Numbered from the stretch's first letter, positions 21,377 through 31,037 are shown. The stretch is DNA of 64,000 nt from Pseudomonas graminis (GCF_002093745.1 NZ_MTSB01000006.1:186001-250000); one strand, 5' to 3'. Translations and numbers: made by a program. Notes: generated by a model not told the origin, from the letters alone.

Positions 21377-21535
21377 AGAGGACGCAGAGCGTCCAGAACG
21401 GCATGCCCACGCGGAGCATGGGCACGATCAGCGTATTTCCTGACACCTCTCGTTCCTCACGCTCCGCGTGGGAATGCCTCTTGTGACGCTCCGCGTCACG
21501 CCTCTGCATTGCGCCGCGCATTCAAGACCGGACGC
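21377..21535. repeat. Single copy of GACGC-rich palindromic repeat
   Basis: This segment shares GACGCAGAGCGTCCAGAAC, the GCATGC core and CACCTCTCGTTCCTCACG with the tandem array at 6503-6933, and ends with the related GACCGGACGC. It fills the space between the SulP and ChoX genes and contains several short perfect palindromes such as CCCACGCGGAGCATGGG. Confidence 0.75.
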
Positions 21536-22462
21536 TTATAGCGTCGCCTTCACTGCCGCCAGACCGTCCTTGCCATCGACGGTCTTCACGCCTTCCAGCC
21601 ACGTGTTCAGCACCGCCGGGTTGGCCTTGATCCAGGCTTTGGCGGCTGCGCTGTTGCTGACCTTCTTGTTGGTCACGTCGGCCATGATGCTGTTTTCCAT
21701 GTCAAGGGTGAAGCTCAGGTTGCTCAGCAACTTGCCCACGTTCGGGCAGGCTTCAGCGTAACCCTTGCGTGTCAGGGTGAAGACCGAGCCCGTGTCGCCG
21801 AAGTATTTTTCGCCGCCCTTGAGGTAGTGCATGCCTTTGATCTGAACATTCATCGGGTGCGGCGTCCAGCCGAGGAAGACCACAAACGCTTTCTTCTTCA
21901 CGTTGCGATTGACCTCGGCGAGCATGGCTTGCTCACTGGATTCGACCAGCTTCCAACTGCCCAGATCGAACTCGTTCTTCTTGATGATTTCCTGCAGCGA
22001 CAGGTTGGCAGGTGCGCCGGAGCCGATGCCGTAGATCCTCTTGTCAAACTTGTCAGCGAATTTGCTCAGGTCGGCAAAGTCATGCACCCCTGCGTCCCAG
22101 ACATAGTCCGGTACGGCCAGGGTAAATTCGGTGCCCTCCAGGTTTTTGGCCAGTTGCGTCACATCGCCGGTGGCGACGAACTTGTCATAGAAACCCTGCT
22201 GCGCCGGCATCCAGTTACCCAGAAACACATCCAGCTTGCCGTCCTTCAAACCGCCGTAGGCAATCGGCACGGCCAGCGTATCGACTTTGGGTTTGTAGCC
22301 CAGCCCCTCAAGCACCACGCTGGTGATGGCGTTGGTGGCAGCTATGTCACTCCAGCCTGGATCGGCCATCTTCACGGTGCTGCAACTGGCGTCTTCTGCC
22401 TGCGCAGCCAGGCTGCCGAACGTCATGACCGCGACCGCAACGACTGTGGATAACTTTTTCAT
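21536..22462 (-). CDS. choX: Choline ABC transporter substrate-binding protein
   Basis: This 308-aa periplasmic protein (signal peptide MKKLSTVVAVAVMTFGSLAAQA) belongs to the OpuAC/ProX glycine betaine-choline binding family, with ADPGWSDIAATNAITSVVLEGLGY and the aromatic-rich LGWTPHPMNVQIKGMHYL. The frame stays open to 22546, but the ATG at 22462 gives the signal peptide. No permease or ATPase is adjacent, so it presumably docks to a transporter encoded elsewhere. It lies 37 bp downstream of betC and is probably co-transcribed. A perfect DnaA box (22445-22453) overlaps its signal-peptide codons. Confidence 0.9.
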   Translation of the reverse strand: MKKLSTVVAVAVMTFGSLAAQAEDASCSTVKMADPGWSDIAATNAITSVVLEGLGYKPKVDTLAVPIAYGGLKDGKLDVFLGNWMPAQQGFYDKFVATGDVTQLAKNLEGTEFTLAVPDYVWDAGVHDFADLSKFADKFDKRIYGIGSGAPANLSLQEIIKKNEFDLGSWKLVESSEQAMLAEVNRNVKKKAFVVFLGWTPHPMNVQIKGMHYLKGGEKYFGDTGSVFTLTRKGYAEACPNVGKLLSNLSFTLDMENSIMADVTNKKVSNSAAAKAWIKANPAVLNTWLEGVKTVDGKDGLAAVKATL

Positions 22463-22499
22463 CGATGTACCCCTTTTGATTTTTTTGGTGTGGGCAGGG

Positions 22500-24005
22500 T
22501 CAAGGTTGCGGAAAACGTGCCTTGCGCTCCAGATCGTCCAGATCAATGTGGTTGCGCATGTACTGCTGACTGGCGTCGACCAGTGGCTGGTGATCCCAAC
22601 TCTTCAGCTTGCCGGTTGCCAGCGATTTGGCGACAAAGCGTCGTCTGCGCTGGCTGGCGAGCACCTGTTGGTGTATCGCCGGGATGTCCCACTTGGCCCG
22701 AGCTTCGGCCAGGAAGTCGTTGAACAGTTTCTCGTGGGCTGACGACTGGCTCAGGTCCTTCTGCTCTTTCGGGTCCTCCTTCACATCGAACAACAGGCAC
22801 GGGTCCTGTTCCGAATAGATGAATTTATACGCACCGCGACGGATCATCATCAGCGGGCTGGTGGTGCCTTCCGCCATGTACTCGCCAAACACCTCGTCGT
22901 GGCCGTCTTGGCTGTTCAGGTGCGGCATCAGCGAGCGTCCGTCCAGTGGCAACCCGGCGTCCAGTTTGCCGTTGGCCATCTCGACAAAGGTCGGTAACAG
23001 GTCGGCCGTCGACACCGAAGCACTGACCCGGCCCGGCTTGAACTGCCCCGGCGCGTACACCACCAGCGGCACGCGAGCGGCCATTTCAAACCAGTGCATT
23101 TTGTACCAGAGGCCCTTCTCGCCCAGCATGTCGCCGTGATCGCCGGAGAACACGACGATGGTGTCTTCCGCCAGCCCCACCTCCTCCAGCGTCTGCATCA
23201 GCTTGCCGATGTTTCGGTCGATGTAGCTGCAGGCGCCGAAGTAGGCACGGCGTGCATCGCGAATCTTGTTGATCGGCATCGGCTTGTCCCACAGGTCGTA
23301 GACCTTGAGCAGACGTTGCGAATGCGGGTCCAGCGCGGCCTGATCGGCGTGCGGTATCGGCAGCGGGATTTCGTCGTCGCTGTAGAGGTCCCAGAACGAA
23401 AGCGGAATGGTGTACGGGTCGTGAGGGTGAGTCATGGAAACGGTCAGGCAGAACGGCGCATCACCGTCCTGACGTACGTGGTCGTACAGATACTGCTGGG
23501 ACTTGAACAGCACCTCTTCATCGAAGTCCAGCTGATTGGTACGAATGCACGGACCCGCCTGCAACACTGACGACATGTTGTGGTACCAGCTTGGCCGCAC
23601 GTCCGGCTCATCCCAGTTCACTGACCAGCCGTAGTCGGCCGGGTAAATGTCACTGGTCAGCCGCTCCTCGTAGCCGTGCAACTGGTCCGGTCCGCAGAAA
23701 TGCATCTTGCCCGCTAGCGCGGTCTTGTAGCCCAGGGCACGCAGGTAGTGAGCGTAGGTCGGAACGTCTGCCGGGAAGTCGGCAGCGTTGTCGTACGCGC
23801 CGATCTTGCTCGGGAGCTGACCGCTCACCAGCGTAAAGCGCGATGGCGCGCACAGCGGACTGTTGCAGTACGCCGAATCGAACACCACACCGTTGGCCGC
23901 GATGCGGCTCAGATTCGGCATCAGAATGGGAGACGGTGCGTAGATTGGCAACATTGGCGCGGCCATTTGATCGGCCATGATGAACAGAATATTTTTGCGC
24001 TTCAT
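22500..24005 (-). CDS. betC: Choline-sulfatase
   Basis: This 501-aa sulfatase hydrolyses choline-O-sulfate to choline and sulfate, yielding a betaine precursor and sulfur. The type I sulfatase signature is present as CNSPLCAPSRFTLVSGQLPSKIGAY, whose CAPSR Cys becomes formylglycine, and metal-binding residues lie in NILFIMADQMAAPML and SGDHGDMLGEKGLWYK. The C-terminal domain is typical of BetC. ATG 24005 is preferred over an upstream ATG six codons earlier. It is divergent from its LysR regulator. Confidence 0.95.
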   Translation of the reverse strand: MKRKNILFIMADQMAAPMLPIYAPSPILMPNLSRIAANGVVFDSAYCNSPLCAPSRFTLVSGQLPSKIGAYDNAADFPADVPTYAHYLRALGYKTALAGKMHFCGPDQLHGYEERLTSDIYPADYGWSVNWDEPDVRPSWYHNMSSVLQAGPCIRTNQLDFDEEVLFKSQQYLYDHVRQDGDAPFCLTVSMTHPHDPYTIPLSFWDLYSDDEIPLPIPHADQAALDPHSQRLLKVYDLWDKPMPINKIRDARRAYFGACSYIDRNIGKLMQTLEEVGLAEDTIVVFSGDHGDMLGEKGLWYKMHWFEMAARVPLVVYAPGQFKPGRVSASVSTADLLPTFVEMANGKLDAGLPLDGRSLMPHLNSQDGHDEVFGEYMAEGTTSPLMMIRRGAYKFIYSEQDPCLLFDVKEDPKEQKDLSQSSAHEKLFNDFLAEARAKWDIPAIHQQVLASQRRRRFVAKSLATGKLKSWDHQPLVDASQQYMRNHIDLDDLERKARFPQP

Positions 24006-24119
24006 GTAATCGCTGCATCCCATTGTGAAAAGTTATGCGAAAGTGCTGGGCACGAGGATGAAGTCCTCGTGTTTGAAGGTAAAGCCCATGCGCAGCAATG
24101 CCTAGGATAAGCACCGCTT

Positions 24120-25070
24120 ATGTTTGAAGCTTTTGGCGATATGTCCCTCGACCTGTTGCGTGCCTTCGAGGTCGCCGCCCGCCTGCGCAGTTTTACTGCC
24201 GCCGCCATCGAGCTGGGCACTACCCAGCCTGCCGTCAGCCAGCAGATCAAGCGCCTTGAAGAACAACTGGCAACCCGATTGTTTGACCGGATCTACCGCG
24301 GTATCGAGCTTACCGAAGCCGGTGAAATATTGTTCAGCCACGTGCAGGCGGGCCTGCAATCCATCGACAGCGGGCTCATCGCGATCACCGAGCAGCATCA
24401 ACACGAGGTGCTTCAGGTCGCCACAGACTTTGCCTTCGCCGCCTACTGGCTGATGCCGCGCCTGCATCGCTTCCACAAGATCAACCCGGACGTGGACGTC
24501 AGCCTAGTGACCAGCGAGCGTACCCACAGCATGTTACGCGCCGATATCGACGTGGCCGTGCTGTTTGGCGACGGGCGTTTCAAGCAGGGCGAAAGTCATT
24601 GGCTGTTCAGCGAAGAAGTTTTTCCGGTGTGCAGCCCGCAACTGATTGCCGGTCGCCAGACGCCGCTGCCCAACGAAGCGCTGCGCGACTTCCCGCTGCT
24701 GCACCTGCGCGGTGAAAGCATCAACAACTGGTTCGACTGGGCAGGCGTATTCCGCGCCCTCGACATCCCCCAGGCGCCTGCGCCCGGCCAGTTGCGTTTC
24801 GACAACTACACCCTGCTCATCCAGGCCGCCATCGGCGGACAAGGCATCGCCATCGGCTGGAAACACCTGGTCGACGACCTCCTCGACCAAGGCCTGCTCT
24901 GCCGCCCCATCGCCGGAGCCGCCATTTCCGGCCAAGGCTATTACGTGGTGTTGCCTCAACGTAAACGTCGAGTGCAGATCGTCCAGCAGTTCATGGACTG
25001 GCTGGCGAGTGAGCAGGCGTTGAGCGGTGTTTCACTGGCGGGCAGGCCGTTGCCGTCGATTGCAGTGTAA
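24120..25070 (+). CDS. LysR-type regulator of choline sulfate use
   Basis: This 316-aa regulator has the winged HTH at residues about 9-66 (LRAFEVAARLRSFTAAAIELGTTQPAVSQQIKRLEEQ, inspected as a whole) and a LysR effector domain after it. It is divergent from betC with a 114-bp shared upstream region, the classic position of a LysR regulator relative to its target. By synteny it should control betC-choX; the inducer, perhaps choline or choline sulfate, is inferred. A second start at 24141 (MSLDLLRAF) is possible. Confidence 0.88.
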   Translation: MFEAFGDMSLDLLRAFEVAARLRSFTAAAIELGTTQPAVSQQIKRLEEQLATRLFDRIYRGIELTEAGEILFSHVQAGLQSIDSGLIAITEQHQHEVLQVATDFAFAAYWLMPRLHRFHKINPDVDVSLVTSERTHSMLRADIDVAVLFGDGRFKQGESHWLFSEEVFPVCSPQLIAGRQTPLPNEALRDFPLLHLRGESINNWFDWAGVFRALDIPQAPAPGQLRFDNYTLLIQAAIGGQGIAIGWKHLVDDLLDQGLLCRPIAGAAISGQGYYVVLPQRKRRVQIVQQFMDWLASEQALSGVSLAGRPLPSIAV

Positions 25071-25203
25071 TATTGCCCCGCCGGAAAATGACCAGTTGGT
25101 CAGACGCAATGCAAATTTCAACAAAATGGTCATGCACACGCACGGGCCTCATCAGCGGCCTGCCGAACTGAATGCTGAAAGACCAGACAGAGGATCATCA
25201 GAA

Positions 25204-26028
25204 ATGCCGGATCTACTCATCGACGGTAAGACCCTTCACTACGCTGACCAAGGCACCGGGCCGGTCGTCTTGCTGGGTCATAGTTATCTCTGGGACAAGA
25301 CGATGTGGAGTGCGCAGGTCGATACGCTGGCCACTCGGTATCGTGTGATTGTCCCGGATCTGTGGGGGCATGGGGATTCTGACGGGTTTCCGGAAGGCAC
25401 GCGCAACCTGGATGATCTGGCCCGCCATGCGCTGGCGCTGATGGACCATTTGAATATCGAGCGCTGCAGTATCGTCGGGCTGTCGGTGGGCGGCATGTGG
25501 GGTGCCATTGCGGCGCTGCTCGCCCCCGAGCGGATCAACGGGCTGGTGCTGATGGACACTTATCTGGGCAAAGAGACCGAGGCCAAGAAGGCCTATTACT
25601 TCTCGCTGATCGACAAGCTGGAAGAGACCGGTGCTTTTCCTGCGCCGCTGCTGGATATCGTGGTGCCGATTTTCTTCCGTCCCGGCATCGACCCTCAGTC
25701 GCCTGTGTATCAGGGGTTTCGATCAGCGTTGGCGGGCATGAATGCAGAACAACTGCGTCAGAGCGTTGTGCCGCTGGGGCGGATGATCTTCGGTCGTGAT
25801 GATCGGCTCGGGCTGATCGAACAATTGAATGCAGACACCACGCTGGTGATGTGCGGCGATGCGGACATCCCGCGTCCGCCTGAAGAGGCGCGCGAAATGG
25901 CTCACCTGATCGGCTGCCCTTACGTGCTGGTGCCCGAGGCGGGTCATATCGCCAATCTGGAAAACCCGGATTTTGTGTCAGGAGCGTTGATGACGTTTTT
26001 GGCGCGGGTCAATCAGACGCAGGGTTGA
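25204..26028 (+). CDS. Alpha/beta-fold hydrolase
   Basis: A 274-aa hydrolase of the alpha/beta fold with oxyanion-loop LLGHSYLWDKTMW, nucleophile elbow GLSVGGMWG (Ser), an acid region near MCGDADIPRPPEEA and the catalytic His in PEAGHIANLENPD. It resembles 3-oxoadipate enol-lactonase-type and esterase-type enzymes, but no pathway genes adjoin. The start at 25204 (MPDLLIDGKTLHYAD) has AGAGG upstream; the longer open frame is not protein-like. Substrate unknown. Confidence 0.85.
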   Translation: MPDLLIDGKTLHYADQGTGPVVLLGHSYLWDKTMWSAQVDTLATRYRVIVPDLWGHGDSDGFPEGTRNLDDLARHALALMDHLNIERCSIVGLSVGGMWGAIAALLAPERINGLVLMDTYLGKETEAKKAYYFSLIDKLEETGAFPAPLLDIVVPIFFRPGIDPQSPVYQGFRSALAGMNAEQLRQSVVPLGRMIFGRDDRLGLIEQLNADTTLVMCGDADIPRPPEEAREMAHLIGCPYVLVPEAGHIANLENPDFVSGALMTFLARVNQTQG

Positions 26029-26063
26029 GCCTGGCCTTCGCGTCGCGCGATAGTTGAAAACAT

Positions 26064-26196
26064 GCTTCTGCCCGGAGGGCGTGGGAGCGGACTTGTCCGC
26101 GAATACGGTGGTTCAACCGATACATTTTTTGAAAATATACCGGCCCTTTCGCGAACAAGTCCGCTCCCACGGCCTTCGGCCAGAATCAAAAGCGGA
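26064..26196. repeat. REP doublet (REPIN)
   Basis: The left unit reads CGTGGGAGCGGACTTGTCCG; the right unit is its near-complement CGAACAAGTCCGCTCCCACG, flanked by TTCTGCCCGGAGGG and CCTTCGGCCAGAATC. The two lie head to head about 45 bp apart. It occupies most of the gap between the hydrolase and the CigR-like gene. Confidence 0.85.
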
Positions 26197-26234
26197 CGTG
26201 TGCAAAATGTTGGGCGCGGAACCTCAGTACTGCA

Positions 26235-26756
26235 TCAATTCAACACGCCGTCCAGAATCGCGTAAACAATCCCCGAACCCACGGCGATCAGTACCACGTC
26301 GGTGCCCAAGCGGCGCCATTCGTAGCCGTCATAGTGTGGCAGGTATTGCAGCGAGCGGTTGTCCAGGCGTTTGCCGTAACCCGGTGGCAACGGACGGCCC
26401 TTGGCGATGTGTACGCCCGGCGGCAACGGCTGGCCACGGCCAATAACGTCGCGGTGTTGTTGAAAGGTCTGGCGTACGTCGCCAAAGTCTTGCGGTGGGC
26501 GGTTGCCGCCACGGTTGTCCTGATGGGCCTGTCTGCCTGGCGCATTGCCCGGGCCGTTATCCGGGCCTCCGCCGTTACCGTTGCCCGGGCCACGCTCGTC
26601 ATGGGGGCCGCCATTGTTTTGCGGGCCTTGTTGCGGGCCGCCACGGTTATCACCCGGGCCATCACCGCGCTGATCGGGCGGTGCAGCGTGCAGCAGCGGG
26701 CTGGCGCTGATCATCAAGATGCCCAGTCCAGTGATTAAACGGTTTGGCAGTTTCAT
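26235..26756 (-). CDS. CigR/RcnB-like exported protein
   Basis: A 173-aa protein with a signal peptide (MKLPNRLITGLGILMISASP, cleaved near LLHA/A), a Gly/Asn/Pro/Gln-rich low-complexity middle (about residues 25-95) and a conserved C-terminus: GQPLPPGVHIAKGRPLPPGYG, the tract YEWRRLGTDVVLIAVGSGIV and a short hydrophobic end. This C-terminal pattern matches the RcnB/CigR group; Salmonella CigR is a virulence-restraining protein. Function in Pseudomonas is not established. It follows the trpBA terminator and is transcribed separately. Confidence 0.75.
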   Translation of the reverse strand: MKLPNRLITGLGILMISASPLLHAAPPDQRGDGPGDNRGGPQQGPQNNGGPHDERGPGNGNGGGPDNGPGNAPGRQAHQDNRGGNRPPQDFGDVRQTFQQHRDVIGRGQPLPPGVHIAKGRPLPPGYGKRLDNRSLQYLPHYDGYEWRRLGTDVVLIAVGSGIVYAILDGVLN

Positions 26757-26786
26757 GAGTGCTTCCTCGGCGTCACGCAATGCAGC

Positions 26787-26820
26787 AAAAAGGGGTTCAT
26801 GACGCTGGTCATGAACCCCT
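26787..26820 (-). terminator. Intrinsic terminator of trpBA
   Basis: AGGGGTTCATGAC (26791-26803) pairs perfectly with GTCATGAACCCCT (26808-26820). Read leftward it is followed by TTTT, giving a standard terminator 63 bp beyond the trpA stop. Confidence 0.8.
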
Positions 26821-26882
26821 TGTGTCTTGCTACATAGAACCGCTGATAGCGCTTTGATTCCTCTGTATCAGAAACTTTACCC

Positions 26883-27695
26883 TCAGCTGATGCGCGCGTG
26901 ACGCACGCCCTCGGCCAGTGCGGCGCACAGCGTCAGTACGCCGTCGACTGCCTGCTCCGGGGATTGCGCGGTTGCGATCTTGTCGACGAGCGCCGAACCC
27001 ACCACAACACCGTCAGCCAGGCGAGCGATAGCGGCTGCCTGCTCGGGTGTGCGGATGCCGAAACCGACGCTGATCGGCAGATCGGTATGGCGACGCAAGC
27101 GCGCGATGGCTTCGGTGACGTGTTCGGTAGTGGCCGACCCGGCACCGGTCACACCGGCAACCGAAACGTAATAGACGAAACCGGAACTGCGTTCCAGCAC
27201 GCGCGGCAGGCGTGCATCGTCGGTGGTCGGGGTGGTCAGGCGGATAAAGTCGATACCGGATGCCTGCGCAGGTGCCGCCAGTTCGGCGTCGTGCTCGGGT
27301 GGCAGGTCAACGATGATCAGGCCATCGACGCCTGCTTCCTTGGCCTGCGCCACGAACGCTTCAACGCCAAACCGGTGGATCGGGTTGTAGTAACCCATCA
27401 GCACGATAGGCGTGGTCTGATCGTCGACCCGAAACTCGCTGACCATCTGCAGTGTTTTCTGCAACGTCTGGCCCGCGTCCAGAGCGCGCAGTGTAGCCAG
27501 CTGAATCGCCACACCGTCGGCCATCGGATCGGTGAACGGCATGCCCAGCTCGATCACATCGGCGCCCGCGGCCGGCAGGCCTTTCAGGACTTTCAGGGAA
27601 GTGTCGTAGCCAGGATCGCCCGCCGTGATGAAAGTGACCAGCGCCGCGCGGCCTTCGGTTTTCAGCTGGGCGAAACGTTGTTCGAGACGGCTCAT
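26883..27695 (-). CDS. trpA: Tryptophan synthase alpha chain
   Basis: This 270-aa TIM-barrel subunit cleaves indole-3-glycerol phosphate to indole and glyceraldehyde-3-phosphate. Signature [22 protein letters not shown] contains the catalytic Glu and Asp; [13 protein letters not shown] and [12 protein letters not shown] are phosphate-site blocks. It overlaps the trpB stop by 4 bp, and the two polypeptides form the alpha2-beta2 complex. A terminator at 26787-26820 ends the operon. Confidence 0.97.
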   Translation of the reverse strand: MSRLEQRFAQLKTEGRAALVTFITAGDPGYDTSLKVLKGLPAAGADVIELGMPFTDPMADGVAIQLATLRALDAGQTLQKTLQMVSEFRVDDQTTPIVLMGYYNPIHRFGVEAFVAQAKEAGVDGLIIVDLPPEHDAELAAPAQASGIDFIRLTTPTTDDARLPRVLERSSGFVYYVSVAGVTGAGSATTEHVTEAIARLRRHTDLPISVGFGIRTPEQAAAIARLADGVVVGSALVDKIATAQSPEQAVDGVLTLCAALAEGVRHARIS

Positions 27696-28921
27696 ACCAG
27701 CTTCTCCTGAGTTTTTTCGGCGGCTGCCATGTGGTTCATGACGGTTTGCATGTCTTTGTCACCGCGCCCGGACAGGCACACGACCATCAAGTGATCGTCG
27801 CGCAGGTTGGTCGCCCGCTTCATGGCCTCGGCCAGAGCGTGAGCGGTTTCCAACGCCGGGATGATGCCTTCGAGCAGGCAGCACTGATGAAAAGCGTCCA
27901 GCGCTTCATCGTCAGTGATGCTGACGTATTCGACGCGCTTCACTTCATGCAGGAAGGCGTGTTCCGGGCCGATGCCCGGGTAGTCCAGGCCGGCGGAAAT
28001 CGAGTGCGCGTCGGTGATCTGCCCGTCGCCGTCCTGCAGCAGATAAGTACGGTTACCGTGCAGCACGCCCGGTACGCCGCCGTTCAGACTGGCCGCGTGC
28101 TTGTCGGTATTCACGCCGTGACCACCGGCTTCGACGCCGATGATTTCCACGCTGGCGTCATCAAGAAACGGATGGAACAGGCCCATCGCGTTGGAGCCGC
28201 CACCCACGCAGGCAATCAGGCTGTCCGGCAGACGGCCTTCCTTCTCCTGCATCTGCTCTTTGGTTTCCCGACCGATGATGGCCTGGAAATCGCGCACCAT
28301 CGCTGGATACGGGTGTGGGCCTGCCACGGTGCCGATCAGGTAGAACGTGTCATCGACATTCGTCACCCAGTCGCGCAGGGCTTCGTTCATCGCGTCTTTC
28401 AGGGTGCCGGTGCCGGAAGTGACCGGTACGATCTCGGCGCCCAGCAGCTTCATGCGGAACACGTTGGCCTGTTGGCGTTCGATGTCGGTCGCGCCCATGT
28501 AGATCACGCAAGGCAGACCGAAACGCGCCGCCACGGTGGCAGTGGCAACGCCGTGCATGCCCGCGCCGGTTTCCGCGATCAGGCGTTTTTTGCCCATGCG
28601 TTTGGCCAGCAGTACCTGGCCGATGCAGTTGTTGATTTTGTGCGCGCCGGTGTGATTGAGCTCTTCACGCTTGAAGTAGATCTTCGCGCCGCCACAGAAC
28701 TCGGTCAGGCGTTCGGCGAAGTACAGCGGGTTCGGGCGCCCCACGTAATCGCGCTGGAAGTAAGCCATCTCTTTGGCGAATTCCGGGTCAGCCTTGGCGG
28801 CTTCGTACTCGCGGTTGAGGTCGAGCACCAGCGGCATCAGGGTTTCTGCTACGTAGCGGCCGCCGAATGAGCCGAACAGGCCGTTGGCGTCGGGGCCGCT
28901 GCGGAAGTTGGTCTGGGTCAT
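27692..28921 (-). CDS. trpB: Tryptophan synthase beta chain
   Basis: This 409-aa PLP enzyme condenses indole with serine to tryptophan. The PLP lysine lies in [15 protein letters not shown] and the phosphate loop is [13 protein letters not shown]. Length and sequence are typical TrpB. It is divergent from trpI, its LysR activator, and co-transcribed with trpA. Pseudomonads regulate trpBA by TrpI and indoleglycerol phosphate rather than by attenuation; no leader peptide or attenuator was seen. Confidence 0.97.
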   Translation of the reverse strand: MTQTNFRSGPDANGLFGSFGGRYVAETLMPLVLDLNREYEAAKADPEFAKEMAYFQRDYVGRPNPLYFAERLTEFCGGAKIYFKREELNHTGAHKINNCIGQVLLAKRMGKKRLIAETGAGMHGVATATVAARFGLPCVIYMGATDIERQQANVFRMKLLGAEIVPVTSGTGTLKDAMNEALRDWVTNVDDTFYLIGTVAGPHPYPAMVRDFQAIIGRETKEQMQEKEGRLPDSLIACVGGGSNAMGLFHPFLDDASVEIIGVEAGGHGVNTDKHAASLNGGVPGVLHGNRTYLLQDGDGQITDAHSISAGLDYPGIGPEHAFLHEVKRVEYVSITDDEALDAFHQCCLLEGIIPALETAHALAEAMKRATNLRDDHLMVVCLSGRGDKDMQTVMNHMAAAEKTQEKLV

Positions 28922-29048
28922 GAAGTGCTCCAGTGGCAGTATTAAGCGAATTGAATGAGCCGGAGTGGCAATGAGTCCACTTTAACCAGCGCATGCCTGT
29001 TTGAAAACCGATAAGATCGCGACAACCTGTCAGGAAAACTCACAGATC
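28922..29048. promoter_or_regulatory. trpBA-trpI divergent control region
   Basis: This 127-bp intergenic space separates trpB and trpI. In other pseudomonads TrpI binds such a region and, with indoleglycerol phosphate, activates trpBA while repressing itself. The stretch around 28990-29035 (GCATGCCTG, AACCGATAAGATCG, GACAACCTGTCAGG) has short dyads that could be TrpI sites; exact operators cannot be fixed by eye. Confidence 0.5.
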
Positions 29049-29957
29049 ATGAGCCGTGACCTCCCTCCCCTCAATGCCTTGCGCGCGTTCGAAAGCACCG
29101 CTCGGCTTGGCAGTGTCAGCCAAGCCGCCGAGCAGTTGAACGTAACGCATGGCGCGGTCAGTCGTCAGTTGAAAGTGCTGGAAGAGCACTTGGGCGTTAG
29201 CCTGTTCAGCAAGGATGGGCGTGGCCTTAAACTCACAGATGCAGGCATTCGGTTACGCGACGTCAGCGGCGAAGCGTTCGACCGGCTGCGCGGCGTTTGT
29301 GTCGAACTGAGCAAAGGCAGCGCAGACGCGCCTTTCGTGCTGGGGTGTTCGGGCAGCCTGCTGGCACGCTGGTTTATTCCGCGCCTGAGTCGTCTGAATG
29401 CGGAGTTACCGGACCTGCGGCTGCACCTGTCGGCAGGCGAAGGCGATCTCGATCCGCGTCGTCCTGGGCTGGACGCATTGCTGGTGTTCGCCGAGCCGCC
29501 GTGGCCTGCCGACATGCACGTCTTCGAACTGGCCAGCGAGCGTATCGGCCCTGTTCTGAGCCCTCGGTTCGAGCGCTTTGAAAGGCTGTGCCGTGCGCCT
29601 GCCAGGTCCCTGCTGGAAGAACCTTTACTGCACACCACTTCGCGTCCGCAGGCCTGGCCAAGCTGGGCGCAGCAGAACGGGATCGATCCGCAGGCGTTGC
29701 GGTACGGTCAGGGGTTCGAGCATTTGTATTATTTGCTAGAGGCAGCCGTCGCCGGCCTGGGGATTGCGATTGCGCCGGAGCCGCTGGTCATCGACGACCT
29801 GAAAGCCGGTCGCCTGGCTGCGCCGTGGGGTTTCAGCGAAACCCCGGCGCAGCTGGCGCTTTGGGTACCCAGACGTGCGGCCGATGGTCGGGCGCAACAG
29901 TTGGCTCAGTGGTTGAAGAACGAGCTTAAGCAGTCTGGAGACCCGATCAGAATCTGA
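29049..29957 (+). CDS. trpI: LysR-type activator of trpBA
   Basis: This 302-aa regulator begins [20 protein letters not shown], with the HTH containing [20 protein letters not shown], followed by a GcvA-like effector domain. The divergent position next to trpB is diagnostic of TrpI. The start at 29049 is chosen because the HTH begins directly after it. Its stop directly abuts the stop of the convergent DUF883 gene, leaving no space for a separate terminator. Confidence 0.94.
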   Translation: MSRDLPPLNALRAFESTARLGSVSQAAEQLNVTHGAVSRQLKVLEEHLGVSLFSKDGRGLKLTDAGIRLRDVSGEAFDRLRGVCVELSKGSADAPFVLGCSGSLLARWFIPRLSRLNAELPDLRLHLSAGEGDLDPRRPGLDALLVFAEPPWPADMHVFELASERIGPVLSPRFERFERLCRAPARSLLEEPLLHTTSRPQAWPSWAQQNGIDPQALRYGQGFEHLYYLLEAAVAGLGIAIAPEPLVIDDLKAGRLAAPWGFSETPAQLALWVPRRAADGRAQQLAQWLKNELKQSGDPIRI

Positions 29958-30284
29958 TCAGTTACCGCGCTTGAACAGCATGTAGGCTGTGATCAGGCCG
30001 ATTGCACCGACGGCAACACCTGCGGTGGTCCAAGGGTGCTCTTGAGCGTAGTCGCGAGTAGCCAGCGCGTTTTCGCGGGTTTTCTCTTTGACGTCTTCGT
30101 AGACATCGCTGAGCAGGCTGCGCGAATGGCTCAGTGCGCTTTCAGCATTGGCTTTCAGGGTTTTCAGCGTCTTGCGCGACTCGTCGGTAGCATCGGCTTT
30201 CAGGCCTTCAAGCGACTTCAAGAGGCTTTCGATCTCAGCTTCCATACTTTGCAACGAGGCCTTACGGAGTGAAGTAGTAGCCAT
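29958..30284 (-). CDS. DUF883/ElaB-YqjD family membrane-anchored protein
   Basis: A 108-aa protein with a long charged, probably coiled-coil N-terminal part (residues 10-80) and one C-terminal transmembrane segment (WTTAGVAVGAIGLITAYMLF) ending KRGN. This is the ElaB/YqjD/YgaM architecture; E. coli YqjD anchors ribosomes to the inner membrane in stationary phase. That role is inferred here from the family. It is monocistronic and convergent with trpI. Confidence 0.88.
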   Translation of the reverse strand: MATTSLRKASLQSMEAEIESLLKSLEGLKADATDESRKTLKTLKANAESALSHSRSLLSDVYEDVKEKTRENALATRDYAQEHPWTTAGVAVGAIGLITAYMLFKRGN

Positions 30285-30452
30285 GGTGTTTCTCCTGCAA
30301 TGGTGAGTGAGCGTGTGTTGTTTCGGACTCCAGGCTTTTTGGAAAGTGCGATGGGATTTCTACAAAGGGCTGAACTTTTGCGCGCGTTCCCCTGACAGAA
30401 GCAGGGAGCGTGTTCTATACCGCGCCTTTTTCAGACTTCCAGGAGAACTGCC

Positions 30453-30668
30453 ATGACCGATCATCACACGTACAAAAAAGTTGAAATCGTTGGCTCGTCC
30501 ACCACCACCATTGAAGACGCGATCAACAATGCCTTGGCCGAGGCCAGCAAAAGCATCAGCCACATGGAATGGTTCGAAGTGACTGAAACACGTGGCCACA
30601 TCGAAGACGGCAAAGTGGCGCATTTCCAGGTAACCCTGAAAGTCGGCTTCCGCATCGCCAATAGCTGA
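30453..30668 (+). CDS. Dodecin family flavin-binding protein
   Basis: A 71-aa protein with the dodecin fold pattern: HTYKKVEIVGSSTTTIEDAI, ISHMEWFEVTETRGHI (conserved Trp of the flavin pocket) and the final strand AHFQVTLKVGFRI. Dodecins form hollow dodecamers that store or buffer flavins. CAGGAG precedes the ATG. It is a single gene. Confidence 0.92.
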   Translation: MTDHHTYKKVEIVGSSTTTIEDAINNALAEASKSISHMEWFEVTETRGHIEDGKVAHFQVTLKVGFRIANS

Positions 30669-30812
30669 CGACATCTGAACCTTTCGGCTGGCCGATTGCC
30701 ATAATCTGCGCTACACACTTTGTAACCGGTCACCGGGAAGGTGTGAGCGTGGATGTCGAGTGGGCGCCTGTTCCGATGGCGTCTGTACATGGCCAGACGA
30801 GAGGGATTACCC

Positions 30813-31037
30813 ATGAAGAAGTTTTTGTTGGCTGTAGGCTTGTTGAGCATCGCAGGCACTGCCCTCGCGGCGGGCAAGCCATGCGATGAGTTGAAAAGTG
30901 AACTCGATGCCAAGCTCCAGGCGAAGGGCGTGACGTCCTACACGCTGGAAGTGGTCGAGAAAGGCAGCTCTGCCGGCAAGCAGGTTGTTGGCACGTGCGA
31001 AGGCGGCACTAAGGAGATCGTTTACCAGCGCGGTTGA
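30813..31037 (+). CDS. DUF1161 small periplasmic protein (copy 1)
   Basis: A 74-aa exported protein: signal peptide MKKFLLAVGLLSIAGTALA, then GKPCDELKSELDAKLQAKGV, SYTLEVVEK and VVGTCEGGTKEIVYQR. Two conserved Cys could form a disulfide. A paralogue with the same layout lies at 32961. The ATG at 30813 has GAGAGG upstream and is the only start giving a signal peptide. Function unknown. A strong terminator follows. Confidence 0.85.
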   Translation: MKKFLLAVGLLSIAGTALAAGKPCDELKSELDAKLQAKGVTSYTLEVVEKGSSAGKQVVGTCEGGTKEIVYQRG

